Origin: Acidaminococcaceae bacterium
GTDB lineage: Bacteria; Bacillota; Negativicutes; Acidaminococcales; Acidaminococcaceae
Direction of reading: 5' to 3'
NCBI GenBank assembly: GCA_944390935.1
Contig: CALXRU010000006.1
Span: 1 to 64,000, forward strand
DNA length: 64,000 bases
Shown in pieces: positions 19,020 to 29,138 of this stretch. The stretch's first letter is position 1. Each line of letters begins with the position of its first letter. The notes beneath the pieces were generated by a model. The model was not told where the DNA came from. It made no database searches and worked only from the letters and a program-made list of their open reading frames with translations. Made by a program: the position numbers and the translations under genes.

Positions 19020-20446
19020 CGTACACCCTGCGGGGTATCTTCCAGCACAACGCCGAGTTCTGCCAGCTTGTTGCGCAAAGCGTCAGCCTGTGCGTAATTT
19101 TTAGCAGCGCGCGCTTCCTGGCGCAGGTTTACAATCGTTTCAATCAGCTGGTCCTCAAGGCCTGCATCTGCCTGAGCGGCAGGCTGGGCATTGTTTTCCA
19201 GAACGCCGATGATGCCGCAGAACTCTGCAAACACATCCTGCATAATGCTTACCAGTTTGCCGTCCGGCTTTTCGCCGCCTGCGGAAACATGCTGATGGTA
19301 AATATTGATTTCCTTGCCCAGTTCAAACATAAAGCTGATGGCAAGGGCAGTGTTAAAGTCGTCGCGCATGGCTTCCATAAAGCCTTCGCGCATAGCGCTG
19401 ATTTTTTCATACAGCGGCTTGCTGGTTTCCGTAGCGCCGCCGCTGATCATCTGCGCCAGCTCTTTTAAATTGTCCTGCGCGTTTTTCAGGCGGGCAAGGC
19501 TGCGCTGTGCTTCGGTCAGGCGCTCGTCGCTGAAATCCAGCGGGCTGCGGTAATGCGTGGAAACGATGAAGAAACGCAGGGTTTCCGCGTCAAAATGCGC
19601 CAGAATATCGCTGACGGTGAAGAAGTTGCCCAAAGATTTGGACATCTTTTCTTCGTTAACGGTAATAAAACCGTTGTGCAGCCAGTAGCGTACAAACGGA
19701 TGCACGCCGGTGCAGCCTTCGGACTGGGCAATTTCGTTTTCGTGGTGCGGGAAAATCAAATCGCTGCCGCCGCCGTGGAAATCAAAGCTTTCGCCCAGAT
19801 ATTTCATGCTCATGGCAGAGCATTCGATATGCCAGCCCGGACGGCCTTTGCCCCACGGGCTTTCCCAGTACGGTTCGCCCGGTTTGGCAGCCTTCCACAG
19901 CGCAAAGTCAAACGGGTTGTGCTTTTTGTCGTTAACGTCGACGCGCGCGCCGGCCATCATATCTTCCAGCTTGCGGCCGGACAGTTCGCCGTAACGGTCG
20001 AATTTTTCCACGCTGTAATAAACGTCGCCGTCCATTTCGTAAGCATAGCCCTTATCGATAAGGGTCTGCACCACGTTAATGATTTCCGGCATATGCTCGG
20101 AAACGCGCGGGTAAACATGCGCGCGGCGGATATTCAGCATATCCATTTCCTTAAAGTAAACGTCGATATAGCGTCCGCAGATGTCGCTCCACGCCACGCC
20201 TTCCTTATTGGCGGCGTTGATGATTTTGTCGTCAACGTCGGTAAAGTTCTGCACATGCAGCACGTCGTAACCTTCATGCTCCAAAAAGCGGCGGATTACG
20301 TCCCACGTTACAAAGGGGCGTGCGTTGCCGATATGCGGGTTGTTGTACGGCGTAATGCCGCAGACATACATATAGGCTTTGCCGGGGTGCAGCGGTACAA
20401 ATTCTTCTTTCTTTTTGGTGAGCGTATTATAAACCTTAATAGCCAT
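19004..20446 (-). CDS. cysS: Cysteinyl-tRNA synthetase
   Basis: Class I aminoacyl-tRNA synthetase charging tRNA-Cys, 480 aa. YVCGITPYNNPHIGNARPF (about residues 27-45) holds the zinc-binding Cys and the HIGH motif. The other zinc ligands are in IECSAMS and FPHHENEIAQSE (about 208-240). EEKMSKSLGNFFT gives KMSKS at about residue 270. The C-terminal DALR-like domain ends VLEDTPQGVRWKK. It lies 12 nt after gltX; cysE, which stands between them in Bacillus, is absent. Confidence 0.97.
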   Translation of the reverse strand: MAIKVYNTLTKKKEEFVPLHPGKAYMYVCGITPYNNPHIGNARPFVTWDVIRRFLEHEGYDVLHVQNFTDVDDKIINAANKEGVAWSDICGRYIDVYFKEMDMLNIRRAHVYPRVSEHMPEIINVVQTLIDKGYAYEMDGDVYYSVEKFDRYGELSGRKLEDMMAGARVDVNDKKHNPFDFALWKAAKPGEPYWESPWGKGRPGWHIECSAMSMKYLGESFDFHGGGSDLIFPHHENEIAQSEGCTGVHPFVRYWLHNGFITVNEEKMSKSLGNFFTVSDILAHFDAETLRFFIVSTHYRSPLDFSDERLTEAQRSLARLKNAQDNLKELAQMISGGATETSKPLYEKISAMREGFMEAMRDDFNTALAISFMFELGKEINIYHQHVSAGGEKPDGKLVSIMQDVFAEFCGIIGVLENNAQPAAQADAGLEDQLIETIVNLRQEARAAKNYAQADALRNKLAELGVVLEDTPQGVRWKKQ

Positions 20447-20458
20447 GGTAATTGCTCC

Positions 20459-21934
20459 TTAATATAACTGAACGCCAACCTTGTCAAGGCTGTTTTTAAT
20501 GCGGCTTACGGTACGTGCAAGGCCCAGCAGCGGCACCATTTCGGCAAGCTCCGGCCCGTGCTGGTTGCCCGTTAGCGCCACGCGGATAGGCATGAATACG
20601 TTTTTTCCGCCCAGCTTGGTTTCCTTCTGGATTGCTTTAAACGTTGCCTTAACGGAAGGGCCGTCCAGCACTTCCAGCTTCGGCAGCTTGTCAAACAGCA
20701 GGCGGATTACCTGCGGCACGGTTTCTTCCAGCAGCACGTTTTTAGCGTCGTCGTTTTCAAAATCAAAATTATCGGTAAAGTACATGGCAACGTCGTCCGG
20801 CACCTGGGCAGCGTAGGATACATGCTGCTGCGCGGTGGCAACAACGTCTTTCAGCCATTCCAGCTTGTCGCCGAATTCTTCGCCGGTGATAAAGCCTTTT
20901 TTAACCATATGCGGTTTGGCGGCTTCGTAAAATTCATCGCGGCTTAATTTGCGCATATAGTGCTGGTTAATCCAGTTCAGCTTGTCGATATCGAATACGG
21001 CAGGGTTCTTGGCAACATGGTCCATGCTGAACTCTTTAACAAGTTCGTCCATGCTGAAAATTTCCTGCTCGCTGTTCGGCGCCCAGCCCAGCAGCGCAAG
21101 GAAGTTGTCAATCGCTTCCGGCAGGTAGCCAAGCTGACGGTACTGGTCAACGCTGGTCGCGCCGTGGCGTTTGCTCATTTTGGTGTGGTCCTTGCCCAGA
21201 ATAAGGGAAATGTGGCCGAAGGTCGGTTTTTCAAAGCCCAGCGCGTCATAAATCAGGCACTGGCGCGGAGTGTTGGAAAGATGTTCCTCGGCGCGGATAA
21301 CATGGGTGATGTGCATTAAAGCGTCGTCGATAACAACGGCGTAGTTGTAAGTCGGGATGCCGTCGGATTTAACGATAACGAAATCGCCGATGCCGTTGGA
21401 ATCAAACACAACGTCGCCGCGTACCATGTCGCGCACTAAAATCTGTTTATCGGCCGGTACTTTAAAGCGCACGGTCGGTTTTCTGCCCTCTGCTTTGTAC
21501 TGCTCAACCTGCTCCGGGGTCAGGTGGCGGCATTTGCCCATGTAACGCGGCATTTTGCCTTCGGCAACCAGTGCCTGGCGTTCAGCCTCCAGTTCCTCAT
21601 CGGTGCAGTAGCAGTAATAGGCTTTGCCTTCTGCCAGCAGTTTTTCGGTATATTTTTTGTAAATGTCAAGGCGTTCGGTCTGGCGGTAGGGGCCGTTTTC
21701 GCCGCCTACGTCAATACCCTCGTCCCAGTTCATGCCCAGCCATTTCAAAGCAGCCTTAATATTTTCTTCGCTTTCGCGGCTGGAACGCTCAAGGTCGGTA
21801 TCCTCAATGCGCAGAATCATTTTGCCGCCCATTTTTCGGGCAAACAGCCAGTTAAACAGTGCGCTGCGTGCGCCGCCGATATGGAAAGGCCCGGTAGGAC
21901 TGGGCGCAAATCTTACTCTAACTTCATTAGCCAT
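20459..21934 (-). CDS. gltX: Glutamyl-tRNA synthetase
   Basis: Class I synthetase for tRNA-Glu, 491 aa from ATG 21934; GGAGG lies 10 nt upstream, too close to an earlier in-frame ATG (21943). HIGH-type motif FAPSPTGPFHIGGARSALF (about residues 7-25) and KMSKRHGATSVDQYR (about 251) are present. CYCTDEELEAERQALVAEG is the region that in some GltX binds zinc. The C-terminal anticodon domain ends RTVSRIKNSLDKVGVQLY. Whether it also charges tRNA-Gln (non-discriminating) cannot be told from the sequence alone. Confidence 0.96.
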   Translation of the reverse strand: MANEVRVRFAPSPTGPFHIGGARSALFNWLFARKMGGKMILRIEDTDLERSSRESEENIKAALKWLGMNWDEGIDVGGENGPYRQTERLDIYKKYTEKLLAEGKAYYCYCTDEELEAERQALVAEGKMPRYMGKCRHLTPEQVEQYKAEGRKPTVRFKVPADKQILVRDMVRGDVVFDSNGIGDFVIVKSDGIPTYNYAVVIDDALMHITHVIRAEEHLSNTPRQCLIYDALGFEKPTFGHISLILGKDHTKMSKRHGATSVDQYRQLGYLPEAIDNFLALLGWAPNSEQEIFSMDELVKEFSMDHVAKNPAVFDIDKLNWINQHYMRKLSRDEFYEAAKPHMVKKGFITGEEFGDKLEWLKDVVATAQQHVSYAAQVPDDVAMYFTDNFDFENDDAKNVLLEETVPQVIRLLFDKLPKLEVLDGPSVKATFKAIQKETKLGGKNVFMPIRVALTGNQHGPELAEMVPLLGLARTVSRIKNSLDKVGVQLY

Positions 21935-21992
21935 CAAACTCATTCCTCCAAAAATTAAATCTTATATATTATAGCACAAAGCCTTTAAAGCG

Positions 21993-23192
21993 TCATTCTT
22001 TAATCAGGCTTACCACAGCTTCGGCGGCAATGCCTTCGCCGCGTCCGGTAAAGCCCAGTTTTTCCGTCGTTGTTGCTTTTACGTTAACGGCGTCGGTTTC
22101 AAGCCCCATGGCTTTTGCCAGGTTATCCCGCATGGCGGGGATATAGCCTGCCAGTTTGGGTTTTTGCGCGATGATGGTTACATCGGCGTTGTTGACGCGC
22201 CAACATCGTTCTTTTAAAAGCACCAGCACATGCTCAAGCAGTTTCATGCTGTCCGCGCCCTTAAAGCGGTCATCGGTATCGGGAAAATGTTTGCCGATAT
22301 CGCCTAAAGCCGCCGCGCCAAGCAGCGCGTCCATCAAAGCGTGTACGGCAACATCGGCGTCGCTGTGCCCGTCAAGCCCCATCTCGTAAGGCACTTCAAC
22401 CCCGCATAAAATCAGCTTGCGGTTTTGGGTAAGGCGGTGTACATCGTAGCCGCTGCCCACCCTGAACTGCGGCATTTTTAAGCTCTGCATCATCGTCATC
22501 CCCCTGTCTGCACAAATTTTCTCCGCCAGCAGCAAATCCTCCGGCGTGGTAATTTTAATATTTTCATAACTGCCCAGGGCAACGGCAACTTTAACGCCCA
22601 AGCGCTCCACCAGCGAAGCGTCGTCCGTTACGGCCGCACCTTTAAGGTTTTCATCGCTGTAAGCGCGCTGTAAAAGCTGCGCCTTAAAAATCTGCGGCGT
22701 CTGCACCGCCATTAAGCTGCTGCGCTGCGGCGTGTTTACCACAAAACCTTCAGCGTCAACTACCTTAATGGTGTTTTTTACCGGCACCGCCGCTATCGCC
22801 GCACCGGTCTGCTGCGCCGCCTGCAAGGTACGTTCAAACACTTCCGTACCGGCAAAGGGACGTGCGCCGTCATGCACGGCAATCCAGCCTTCGCTGCCCG
22901 CCAGCGCCAAAGCGTTTTTAACACTGTCGGTGCGTTCCGCGCCGCCTGCCACAACCGTCGTTTGCAGCCCGGCAAAATATTCGTGGTAATCTTTAAGCAG
23001 CACCTCGGTCATGGCAACTTCGTCCGCCCCAACGGCGACGATGGTTTTATGCGCCATGCCGGTATCGTTTACCATGCGCAGGCACTGCACCAAAAGCGGC
23101 AGCCCGCCGACCTCGGCAAAGGCTTTGTTTTTGCCCAGCCCCAGGCGTTTGCCCGCACCGGCCGCAGCCACAATTACCGTTAATTTATCCAT
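21993..23192 (-). CDS. ispDF: Bifunctional IspD/IspF (MEP pathway)
   Basis: Fusion of two MEP-pathway enzymes, 399 aa from ATG 23192 (AGGTG 6 nt upstream). Residues 1-230 are the IspD cytidylyltransferase ([20 protein letters not shown] near the start, AVHDGARPF at about 105, VTDDASLVE at about 185). Residues about 243-399 are IspF ([31 protein letters not shown], ending in [20 protein letters not shown]). Zinc-binding D and H of the DVH motif are present. Bacillus has separate adjacent ispD and ispF, so here they are fused. It begins 5 nt after yacL. Confidence 0.95.
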   Translation of the reverse strand: MDKLTVIVAAAGAGKRLGLGKNKAFAEVGGLPLLVQCLRMVNDTGMAHKTIVAVGADEVAMTEVLLKDYHEYFAGLQTTVVAGGAERTDSVKNALALAGSEGWIAVHDGARPFAGTEVFERTLQAAQQTGAAIAAVPVKNTIKVVDAEGFVVNTPQRSSLMAVQTPQIFKAQLLQRAYSDENLKGAAVTDDASLVERLGVKVAVALGSYENIKITTPEDLLLAEKICADRGMTMMQSLKMPQFRVGSGYDVHRLTQNRKLILCGVEVPYEMGLDGHSDADVAVHALMDALLGAAALGDIGKHFPDTDDRFKGADSMKLLEHVLVLLKERCWRVNNADVTIIAQKPKLAGYIPAMRDNLAKAMGLETDAVNVKATTTEKLGFTGRGEGIAAEAVVSLIKE

Positions 23193-23197
23193 TGTCA

Positions 23198-24328
23198 TCA
23201 CCTGTTAGCAACTTTGGCAAAAATCATGCGCCCGGCAGATGTCTGCAATACGGAAGTTACCTCCGCATTGACGGTTGTGCCGATATAGCGCCTGCCGTTA
23301 TCGACAACAATCATCGTGCCGTCCTCAAAGTAGGCAATCGCCTGTCCCTGTTCCTTGCCTTCACGCAGAAGGTAAATGCTGATGTTTTCGCCGGGGACAA
23401 CCACCTGCTTGACGGCATTTGCAAGGTCGTTGATGTTTAAAACGTCAATGCCCTGAATTTCTGCCACTTTGTTTAAATTAAAATCGTTGGTAACGATAAT
23501 CCACTGTTTTTCCTGCGCCAGCTTTACAAGTTTGGCATCGACGCCGTCCAGTTCCGGAAAGTCCGCTGAATCAACCAGTACGCGGTCCTCGTTTTCCTGC
23601 TGCATTTCGTGCAGCAAATCCAGCCCGCGGCGGCCCTTGCCGCGCTTTAAGCTGTCGGAAGAATCGGCCAGCGTCTGCAATTCGCGGATAACAAATTTAG
23701 GCACGACAATGCGCCCTTCCAGAAAACCTGTTTTTAAAATATCGCCGATACGGCCGTCGATAATAACGCTGGTATCCAGCAGTTTGTTATCGCTGTAAAG
23801 GCGGTCGCTTTCCGCTGCGTCCTTAACGGCGGCAGGCTTTACCGCACCTTTCAGCGAAGGCAGGCTGCGGTCAAAAAAGCCGACAATATCCTGATGCTTG
23901 CGCAGCGCAACCTTGGCCCCGACCATGGAAAGCACAATGCTGAAAATCAGCGGGATATAGGGGCCGATAATCGGCAGATGCGAAAAAGGCCCGCCCAACA
24001 AATTAGCCAGCACCAAACCAACGGCGATGCCGAAGGTCATAACCATGATATCACTGGTCGGCACGCGCGACAGCAAAATGGCCATTTTCTCCGTCCATGT
24101 GGTCATGGTGCGGATAATGACAGGCGCCAGCGCCATACCCATAGTGCCAAAAACAAAAATTCCGACACTGCCGGAAACGATAGTTGTTAAAGCAATGCCG
24201 AAAAAGCCGTTGCCATAAAAGTTATAATCAAAATAATCCGAAATATAAGGCAGTAAATATTCTGTAAGTATAAGTCCGGTTACAGCAAAGACAACGACAA
24301 TGGTAATGCGTAATACTCTGTTTAACAT
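23198..24328 (-). CDS. yacL: PIN and TRAM domain membrane protein, YacL family
   Basis: 376 aa. About four hydrophobic segments occupy residues 5-145 (for example [19 protein letters not shown] and [20 protein letters not shown]). A PIN nuclease-like domain follows: [20 protein letters not shown] (about residue 185), [20 protein letters not shown], and [19 protein letters not shown]. The C-terminus has a TRAM-like beta domain ([17 protein letters not shown]). Acidic residues of the PIN site are conserved, so a nuclease is likely; no substrate is known. It has its own probable promoter and precedes ispDF, as in Bacillus. Confidence 0.88.
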   Translation of the reverse strand: MLNRVLRITIVVVFAVTGLILTEYLLPYISDYFDYNFYGNGFFGIALTTIVSGSVGIFVFGTMGMALAPVIIRTMTTWTEKMAILLSRVPTSDIMVMTFGIAVGLVLANLLGGPFSHLPIIGPYIPLIFSIVLSMVGAKVALRKHQDIVGFFDRSLPSLKGAVKPAAVKDAAESDRLYSDNKLLDTSVIIDGRIGDILKTGFLEGRIVVPKFVIRELQTLADSSDSLKRGKGRRGLDLLHEMQQENEDRVLVDSADFPELDGVDAKLVKLAQEKQWIIVTNDFNLNKVAEIQGIDVLNINDLANAVKQVVVPGENISIYLLREGKEQGQAIAYFEDGTMIVVDNGRRYIGTTVNAEVTSVLQTSAGRMIFAKVANR

Positions 24329-24362
24329 TTTCTCACCTCCTTTTGGGCATAGTTATGGATTA

Positions 24363-24391
24363 TGTATATTGTACTACAAATCCACCTGCAA
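24363..24391 (-). promoter_or_regulatory. Probable promoter of yacL-ispDF-gltX-cysS operon
   Basis: Minus strand TTGCAG (24391-24386), 17-nt spacer, TATACA (24368-24363), between the carD terminator and yacL. Confidence 0.5.
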
Positions 24392-24401
24392 AAACAGTAT
24401 A

Positions 24402-24436
24402 AAAAATAAAAAACACCGATTTTTTTACCGGTGTTT
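24402..24436 (-). terminator. Intrinsic terminator of carD
   Basis: AAACACCG/CGGTGTTT hairpin (24436-24411) with a T-run downstream on the minus strand, touching the carD stop codon. Confidence 0.8.
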
Positions 24437-24919
24437 TTATTCAAAAAATTTATCAAGCCATTTTTCGGCGTCTTCCTGGCTTTCGTCGCAGACCAGCATC
24501 ATCTCGCTGACGAGTATCTGCCGCGCCGTTGCCAGAAGCCTCCGTTCGCCGGTGGAAAGCTTTTTCTCGTTTTCCTGCGACTGCAAAACATGTATAACTT
24601 CGGCAACCTCCAGCACATTGCCGCTTTTCATTTTGTCAAGGTACATATTAAAGCGCCTGTTCCATGTTACGCCGCGCAGGTTTACTTCTACCGGATGCCG
24701 CAGCACTTCTTCAATGCCGGGGATTTGTTCTTTATCAATGATGTGGCGCAAACCAACGCGCTCCACATTTTTCAGCGGCACCATAACGCGCATATCGCTG
24801 AGCAATATCATCATGACCAGATAATCGACATTTTCACCGGCAAGCTCATGCTGTTCAATGGCCTGCACAACACCGGCGCCATGCATCGGGTAAACAATTT
24901 TATCTCCTACGGCAAACAT
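24437..24919 (-). CDS. carD: CarD/CdnL-family transcription regulator
   Basis: 160-aa RNA polymerase-binding protein. CarD family members bind the beta subunit and stabilise open promoter complexes. The N-terminal Tudor-like RNAP-interaction domain is FAVGDKIVYPMHGAGVVQAI (residues 2-21) through VMVPLKNVERVGLRHI; the helical C-terminal DNA-binding domain includes TWNRRFNMYLDKMKSGN and LSTGERRLLATARQILVSE. AAGGAGG precedes the ATG. It is transcribed alone, from two tandem near-consensus promoters and ending at a terminator. It takes the place of disA between radA and yacL in the Bacillus order. Confidence 0.92.
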   Translation of the reverse strand: MFAVGDKIVYPMHGAGVVQAIEQHELAGENVDYLVMMILLSDMRVMVPLKNVERVGLRHIIDKEQIPGIEEVLRHPVEVNLRGVTWNRRFNMYLDKMKSGNVLEVAEVIHVLQSQENEKKLSTGERRLLATARQILVSEMMLVCDESQEDAEKWLDKFFE

Positions 24920-24968
24920 CGGCGCTCCTCCTTTAACAAAATATCAGTTTTTACTCTAATACTCTTTT

Positions 24969-24997
24969 ATTGTAGCACCAAGCCGTAAAAATGTCAA
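24969..24997 (-). promoter_or_regulatory. carD promoter P2 (proximal)
   Basis: Minus strand TTGACA (24997-24992), 17-nt spacer, TACAAT (24974-24969), about 45 nt upstream of carD. Confidence 0.8.
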
Positions 24998-25006
24998 AAT
25001 TTATTT

Positions 25007-25035
25007 ATTTTATCACAGTAACTAATATGTGTCAA
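25007..25035 (-). promoter_or_regulatory. carD promoter P1 (distal)
   Basis: Minus strand TTGACA (25035-25030), 17-nt spacer, TAAAAT (25012-25007), 38 nt upstream of P2. Confidence 0.8.
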
Positions 25036-25059
25036 CGCCTTTCGGCGGATAAATACAGC

Positions 25060-25084
25060 AAAAAACGGGCTTTGCGCCCGTTTT
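25060..25084 (-). terminator. Intrinsic terminator of radA
   Basis: ACGGGC/GCCCGT stem (25081-25065) with a T-run on the minus strand. It overlaps the last bases of the radA stop and closes the ctsR-clpC-radA operon. Confidence 0.82.
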
Positions 25085-26441
25085 AGTTAAAAATTGCACT
25101 CAAAGCTTCTTCAAGCGTTGCTGCCTGAATGATGCCCGAAGTCTTTTGTTCCATATTCAGTTTGCCCTTCGGCACTACAAATTTTGTAAAGCCAAGGTTC
25201 GCGGCATCGCGGATACGGCGTTCCGTATTGCTGACGCGGCGGATTTCACCGGTCAGCCCAACTTCGCCCACCGCCAGCACGCCGTGCGGCACGGCTTTGT
25301 TGCGGTAGCTGGAAACCAAGGCCGCCGCTGCCGCCAAATCCGCCGCCGGTTCTGTAATTTTCATGCCGCCGACGACGTTTAAGTAAGCGTCAAAATTGCC
25401 AAAGTCCATGCCTAATCGGCGCTCTAAAATCGCCAGCAGCATATTAACGCGGTTGTAATCAAAACCTACCGCCGTGCGGCGCGGCATGCCGTAAGGCGTT
25501 TTGGCAACAAGCGCCTGCACCTCAACCATAATCGGGCGGTTGCCCTCAAGGCAGGCGCACACAACGCTGCCCGGCGCATTTTCGGCGCGGTTTTCCAAAA
25601 ACAGACCCGCGGGGTTGGCAACTTCAATCAGCCCGCCCGCTTCCATGGAGAAAATACCGCTTTCACTGGTCGAACCGAAACGGTTTTTCAGCGCGCGCAG
25701 AACGCGGAAGGAATAAGAGCGGTCGCCTTCAAACTGCAAAACCACGTCCACCATGTGTTCCAGCAAACGCGGCCCTGCGATGTTGCCGTCCTTGGTGACG
25801 TGCCCGATGATGATAACGGCAATGCCCGTTGCCTTGGCAAAGCGCAGCAGCTTGGCGGTACATTCGCGTACCTGCCCCACGCTGCCAGCCGCCGTTTGCA
25901 GTTCGGCGTTATACATCGTCTGGATGGAATCTATTACAAGTATCTGCGGCTGCACTTCCTTTGCCTGCAACAGCACGGCGTCAAGGTCAGTCGCCGTCAT
26001 CACCAAAAGCGCCGCGCCCGGTTTCCCCAAGCGGCGCGCACGCATGGCGGTCTGCGCTTCGCTTTCTTCGCCCGACACATATAAAACTTTGATGTTGTTG
26101 GCGGCAAAGCGCATGCCAGCGTCCAAAAGCATTGTCGATTTGCCGATGCCAGGGTCGCCGCCAAGCAGCACCAAACTGCCCGGCACAAGCCCGCCGCCCA
26201 GCACGCGGTCAAATTCGTTGATGCCGGTTTGCAGGCGTTCTACTTCCGTCAGCATCACCTTATCCAGAGTTTTCGGCTTCGGCGCTTCCTGTGGCATTAA
26301 AAAGCTCTGCTGCGGTTTGGCAGGCGTTTCAATTTCCTCCGCCATGCTGTCCCAACTGCCGCATTCCGGGCAGCGCCCCAGCCATTTTGCGGAGCTGTAA
26401 CCGCAGTTCTGGCACACAAATTTAGTTTTTGTTCTGGCCAT
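25083..26441 (-). CDS. radA: DNA repair protein RadA
   Basis: RecA-like recombination ATPase/helicase for branch migration, 452 aa. N-terminal zinc finger FVCQNCGYSSAKWLGRCPEC (residues 8-27), Walker A GGDPGIGKSTMLLDA (about residue 94), the RadA-specific ALKNRFGSTSE (about 250), and a C-terminal Lon-protease-like domain (VGGMKITEPAADLAAAAALV and HGVLAVGEVGLTGEIRRV). It overlaps the end of clpC by 20 nt, so translation is coupled. Confidence 0.96.
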   Translation of the reverse strand: MARTKTKFVCQNCGYSSAKWLGRCPECGSWDSMAEEIETPAKPQQSFLMPQEAPKPKTLDKVMLTEVERLQTGINEFDRVLGGGLVPGSLVLLGGDPGIGKSTMLLDAGMRFAANNIKVLYVSGEESEAQTAMRARRLGKPGAALLVMTATDLDAVLLQAKEVQPQILVIDSIQTMYNAELQTAAGSVGQVRECTAKLLRFAKATGIAVIIIGHVTKDGNIAGPRLLEHMVDVVLQFEGDRSYSFRVLRALKNRFGSTSESGIFSMEAGGLIEVANPAGLFLENRAENAPGSVVCACLEGNRPIMVEVQALVAKTPYGMPRRTAVGFDYNRVNMLLAILERRLGMDFGNFDAYLNVVGGMKITEPAADLAAAAALVSSYRNKAVPHGVLAVGEVGLTGEIRRVSNTERRIRDAANLGFTKFVVPKGKLNMEQKTSGIIQAATLEEALSAIFN

Positions 26442-29133
26442 CGTTTACCTCCGCCGGCTGTATTTCCTCATGCGTTATTACAACTTCAACCTTTTTTGGC
26501 ATAAACTTAATTTTGCCGTTTTCGCCCACGCTGGCGCAGATGGTGTCGCCCGCCTTAAACCTGCCCGCCAGATACAAATCGCTGACAGGATCTTCCAGCA
26601 TTTTACGCACGGCGCGGCGCAAAGGCCTTGCACCGTAACGGGTATCGCTGCCCTCTTTTACCAGCAGGTCGCGCGCTTCCTGCGTAATTTCCAGCGTCAG
26701 GCCGTTTTCCGCCAGTTTGGCGCGCAGCTCGCGCAGCATGTTTTTAATAATCTGCACCAAATCGTCGTATTTCAATCTGTCAAAGACGGTAATCTCGTCC
26801 ACCCTGTTCAAAAATTCCGGGCGGAACACATTTTTAATCTCTGCCAGCACCTTATCCTTGCGGGAAGCTTCTTCCTCCGCGCCGACAAGACTGAAGCCCA
26901 GCGGTTTGGTATCCGCCAGCATTCTTGCACCGGCGTTGCTGGTCATAATAATCACGCAGTTTTTAAAATCAGTCGTGCGCCCCTGCCCGTCCGTCAGACG
27001 TCCATCCTCCATAATCTGCAAAAGCAGGTTAAATACATCCGGATGCGCCTTTTCAATTTCGTCCAGCAGGATGATGGAATACGGCCTTCTGCGCACAGCG
27101 TCAGTCAGCTGCCCGCCTTCTTCATAGCCGACATAGCCCGGAGGCGCGCCGACAAGGCGTGAAGCCGTGTGTTTTTCCATGTATTCGGACATATCAAAGC
27201 GGATTAACGCACGCTCGTCGCCGAACATATTTTCTGCCAGCGCTTTGGCCAGTTCCGTTTTGCCGACGCCGGTAGGGCCGAGGAACAGGAACGAACCGAC
27301 CGGCCTGTTTTTATCCTTAAAGCCTGCGCGCGCACGGCGGATTGCTTTGCTTACGGCTTCCACCGCCTCGTTCTGCCCGATAACGCGCTTGTGCAAATCG
27401 TTTTCCATGTGCAGCAGGCGCTCGCTTTCCGTCCGCGTAAGCTTTTGCAGCGGAATGTTCAGCCACTGCGAGATGACGGAGGCAATGTCCTCCTCCGTAA
27501 CCTCGGCGCGTTTGCTGATGGCGTTGTCATAGCTACCCTTTTCAAATTCCAGTGCCATTTCCAGAATGGCTTCGTGGTCGCGCAGCTGGGCCGCGCGCTC
27601 GTACTGCTGGGCGGCAATGGCTTCCGCCTTGTCGCGGCGTACCTGTACCAGCTCTTTCTCCTTTTCCACCACAGGGATGGAAAGTTTATAGTTTTGCAGC
27701 TTAACCTTGGCGCAGGCCTCGTCCATCAGGTCGATAGCCTTGTCCGGCAGGTTGCGGTCGGTAATGTAACGGTTGGAAAGTTTTACCGCCGCTTCCAGCG
27801 CAGCGTCCGACACATGCAGCTTGTGGAACTCCTCATACTTTGTGCGCAGCCCCTTCAAAATTGCCAGCGTTGCCTCTGCGTCCGGCGCGGAAACCATAAC
27901 CGGCTGGAACCTGCGCTCCAGCGCCGCGTCTTTTTCAATGTGCTTGCGGTATTCACTCAGCGTCGTTGCGCCGACAACCTGCAGCTCGCCCCTTGCCAGC
28001 GCCGGTTTGATGATGTTGGCAGCGTCCGTGCCGCCTTCTCCCGCGCCCGCGCCGATAATGGTGTGCAGTTCGTCGATGAACAGAATTATATCCTTGTTTT
28101 CCTTAATCGTTTCCAGAATATCTTTCAGGCGTTCCTCAAAATCACCGCGGTATTTTGCGCCCGCCACCAGGTAACCGATTTCCAGCGAAAACACGGTTTT
28201 GTTGCGCAATAAATCAGGCACTTTGCCTTCCACAATGCGCTGCGCCAGCCCTTCGGCGACGGAGGTTTTGCCGACGCCCGCCTCGCCGATAAGCACCGGG
28301 TTGTTTTTGGTGCGGCGGCACAAAATCTGGATAACCCTTTCAATTTCGTTTTCCCTGCCGATAACGGGGTCAATTTTGCCGGCTGCCGCCAAATCGTTCA
28401 GGTTGCGCCCAAACTCGTTCAAAACCTCCAGCGACATTTCCTCCGGCATATCGTCGTATTCCGGCATCTCCGCTTCTTCAAAGCCCGGCACGGCAGGCTG
28501 ATGCTCGCGGATGGAGCGGATAATCTGCCATACCTGTTCGGCAGTTATATTAAATTTGCGCAGCACGGTGCCGCCCATGCCCTTGTCCTCACGCAGAATG
28601 CCCATCAGCAAATGCTCCGATCCAACCTGCGGCGATTTTAAGGCTGCGGCGGTTTCGGCGGCAATTTCCAGCGCGCGTTTGGCACGCGGCGTGTAACCGA
28701 TAATAATCTGCAAATTACCTGCCGGGTCCATCATTTTTTCCAGTTCTTCCGCCACAGCGATAATATTAACGCCCAGTTTTTCCAGCACACGGATGCCGTA
28801 ACAGTCCTTTTCGTTCAGCAGCGCAAGCAGTAAATGCTCCGTGCCGAGATGGTCGTGCCCTCTGTCCAGCGCGCTGCGCATGGCATTCTCCAATATCGAG
28901 GACATACGCTTCGTAAAGCGGCGCAGTTCCGGCGTTTTCGGCGCGTCGCCGCCAAAAAATAAAGTTTCCAGCAGATTGCGTGCGTCAACGGCATGCCCCC
29001 TGCCCGCACCGACGGCGAAAGGCATCAGCTTTTCGGCGCAGTCGGCACACAGCCACTTATCTATCTGTTTATTGTTTACCATGCACACTACGTGCACGAC
29101 GGCTTCTTTTTTGCCGCATTTCTGGCATAACAT
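26422..29133 (-). CDS. clpC: ClpC ATPase with N-terminal McsA-like zinc-finger domain
   Basis: AAA+ unfoldase of the ClpCP protease, 903 aa from ATG 29133 (GAGGTGAGGG upstream; the GTG at 29142 is less likely). Residues 1-35 form an extra zinc domain, [18 protein letters not shown] then [10 protein letters not shown], with cysteines 3, 6, 29, 32 and a further C17; this is the N-terminal module of McsA. Clp_N repeats follow (about 70-212), then D1 ([30 protein letters not shown]), a UVR-type middle region ([19 protein letters not shown]), and D2 ([17 protein letters not shown]) with an LGF loop for ClpP. mcsA and mcsB, normally between ctsR and clpC, are missing. It begins 5 nt after ctsR. Confidence 0.95.
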   Translation of the reverse strand: MLCQKCGKKEAVVHVVCMVNNKQIDKWLCADCAEKLMPFAVGAGRGHAVDARNLLETLFFGGDAPKTPELRRFTKRMSSILENAMRSALDRGHDHLGTEHLLLALLNEKDCYGIRVLEKLGVNIIAVAEELEKMMDPAGNLQIIIGYTPRAKRALEIAAETAAALKSPQVGSEHLLMGILREDKGMGGTVLRKFNITAEQVWQIIRSIREHQPAVPGFEEAEMPEYDDMPEEMSLEVLNEFGRNLNDLAAAGKIDPVIGRENEIERVIQILCRRTKNNPVLIGEAGVGKTSVAEGLAQRIVEGKVPDLLRNKTVFSLEIGYLVAGAKYRGDFEERLKDILETIKENKDIILFIDELHTIIGAGAGEGGTDAANIIKPALARGELQVVGATTLSEYRKHIEKDAALERRFQPVMVSAPDAEATLAILKGLRTKYEEFHKLHVSDAALEAAVKLSNRYITDRNLPDKAIDLMDEACAKVKLQNYKLSIPVVEKEKELVQVRRDKAEAIAAQQYERAAQLRDHEAILEMALEFEKGSYDNAISKRAEVTEEDIASVISQWLNIPLQKLTRTESERLLHMENDLHKRVIGQNEAVEAVSKAIRRARAGFKDKNRPVGSFLFLGPTGVGKTELAKALAENMFGDERALIRFDMSEYMEKHTASRLVGAPPGYVGYEEGGQLTDAVRRRPYSIILLDEIEKAHPDVFNLLLQIMEDGRLTDGQGRTTDFKNCVIIMTSNAGARMLADTKPLGFSLVGAEEEASRKDKVLAEIKNVFRPEFLNRVDEITVFDRLKYDDLVQIIKNMLRELRAKLAENGLTLEITQEARDLLVKEGSDTRYGARPLRRAVRKMLEDPVSDLYLAGRFKAGDTICASVGENGKIKFMPKKVEVVITHEEIQPAEVNDGQNKN

Positions 29134-29138
29134 TTCCC

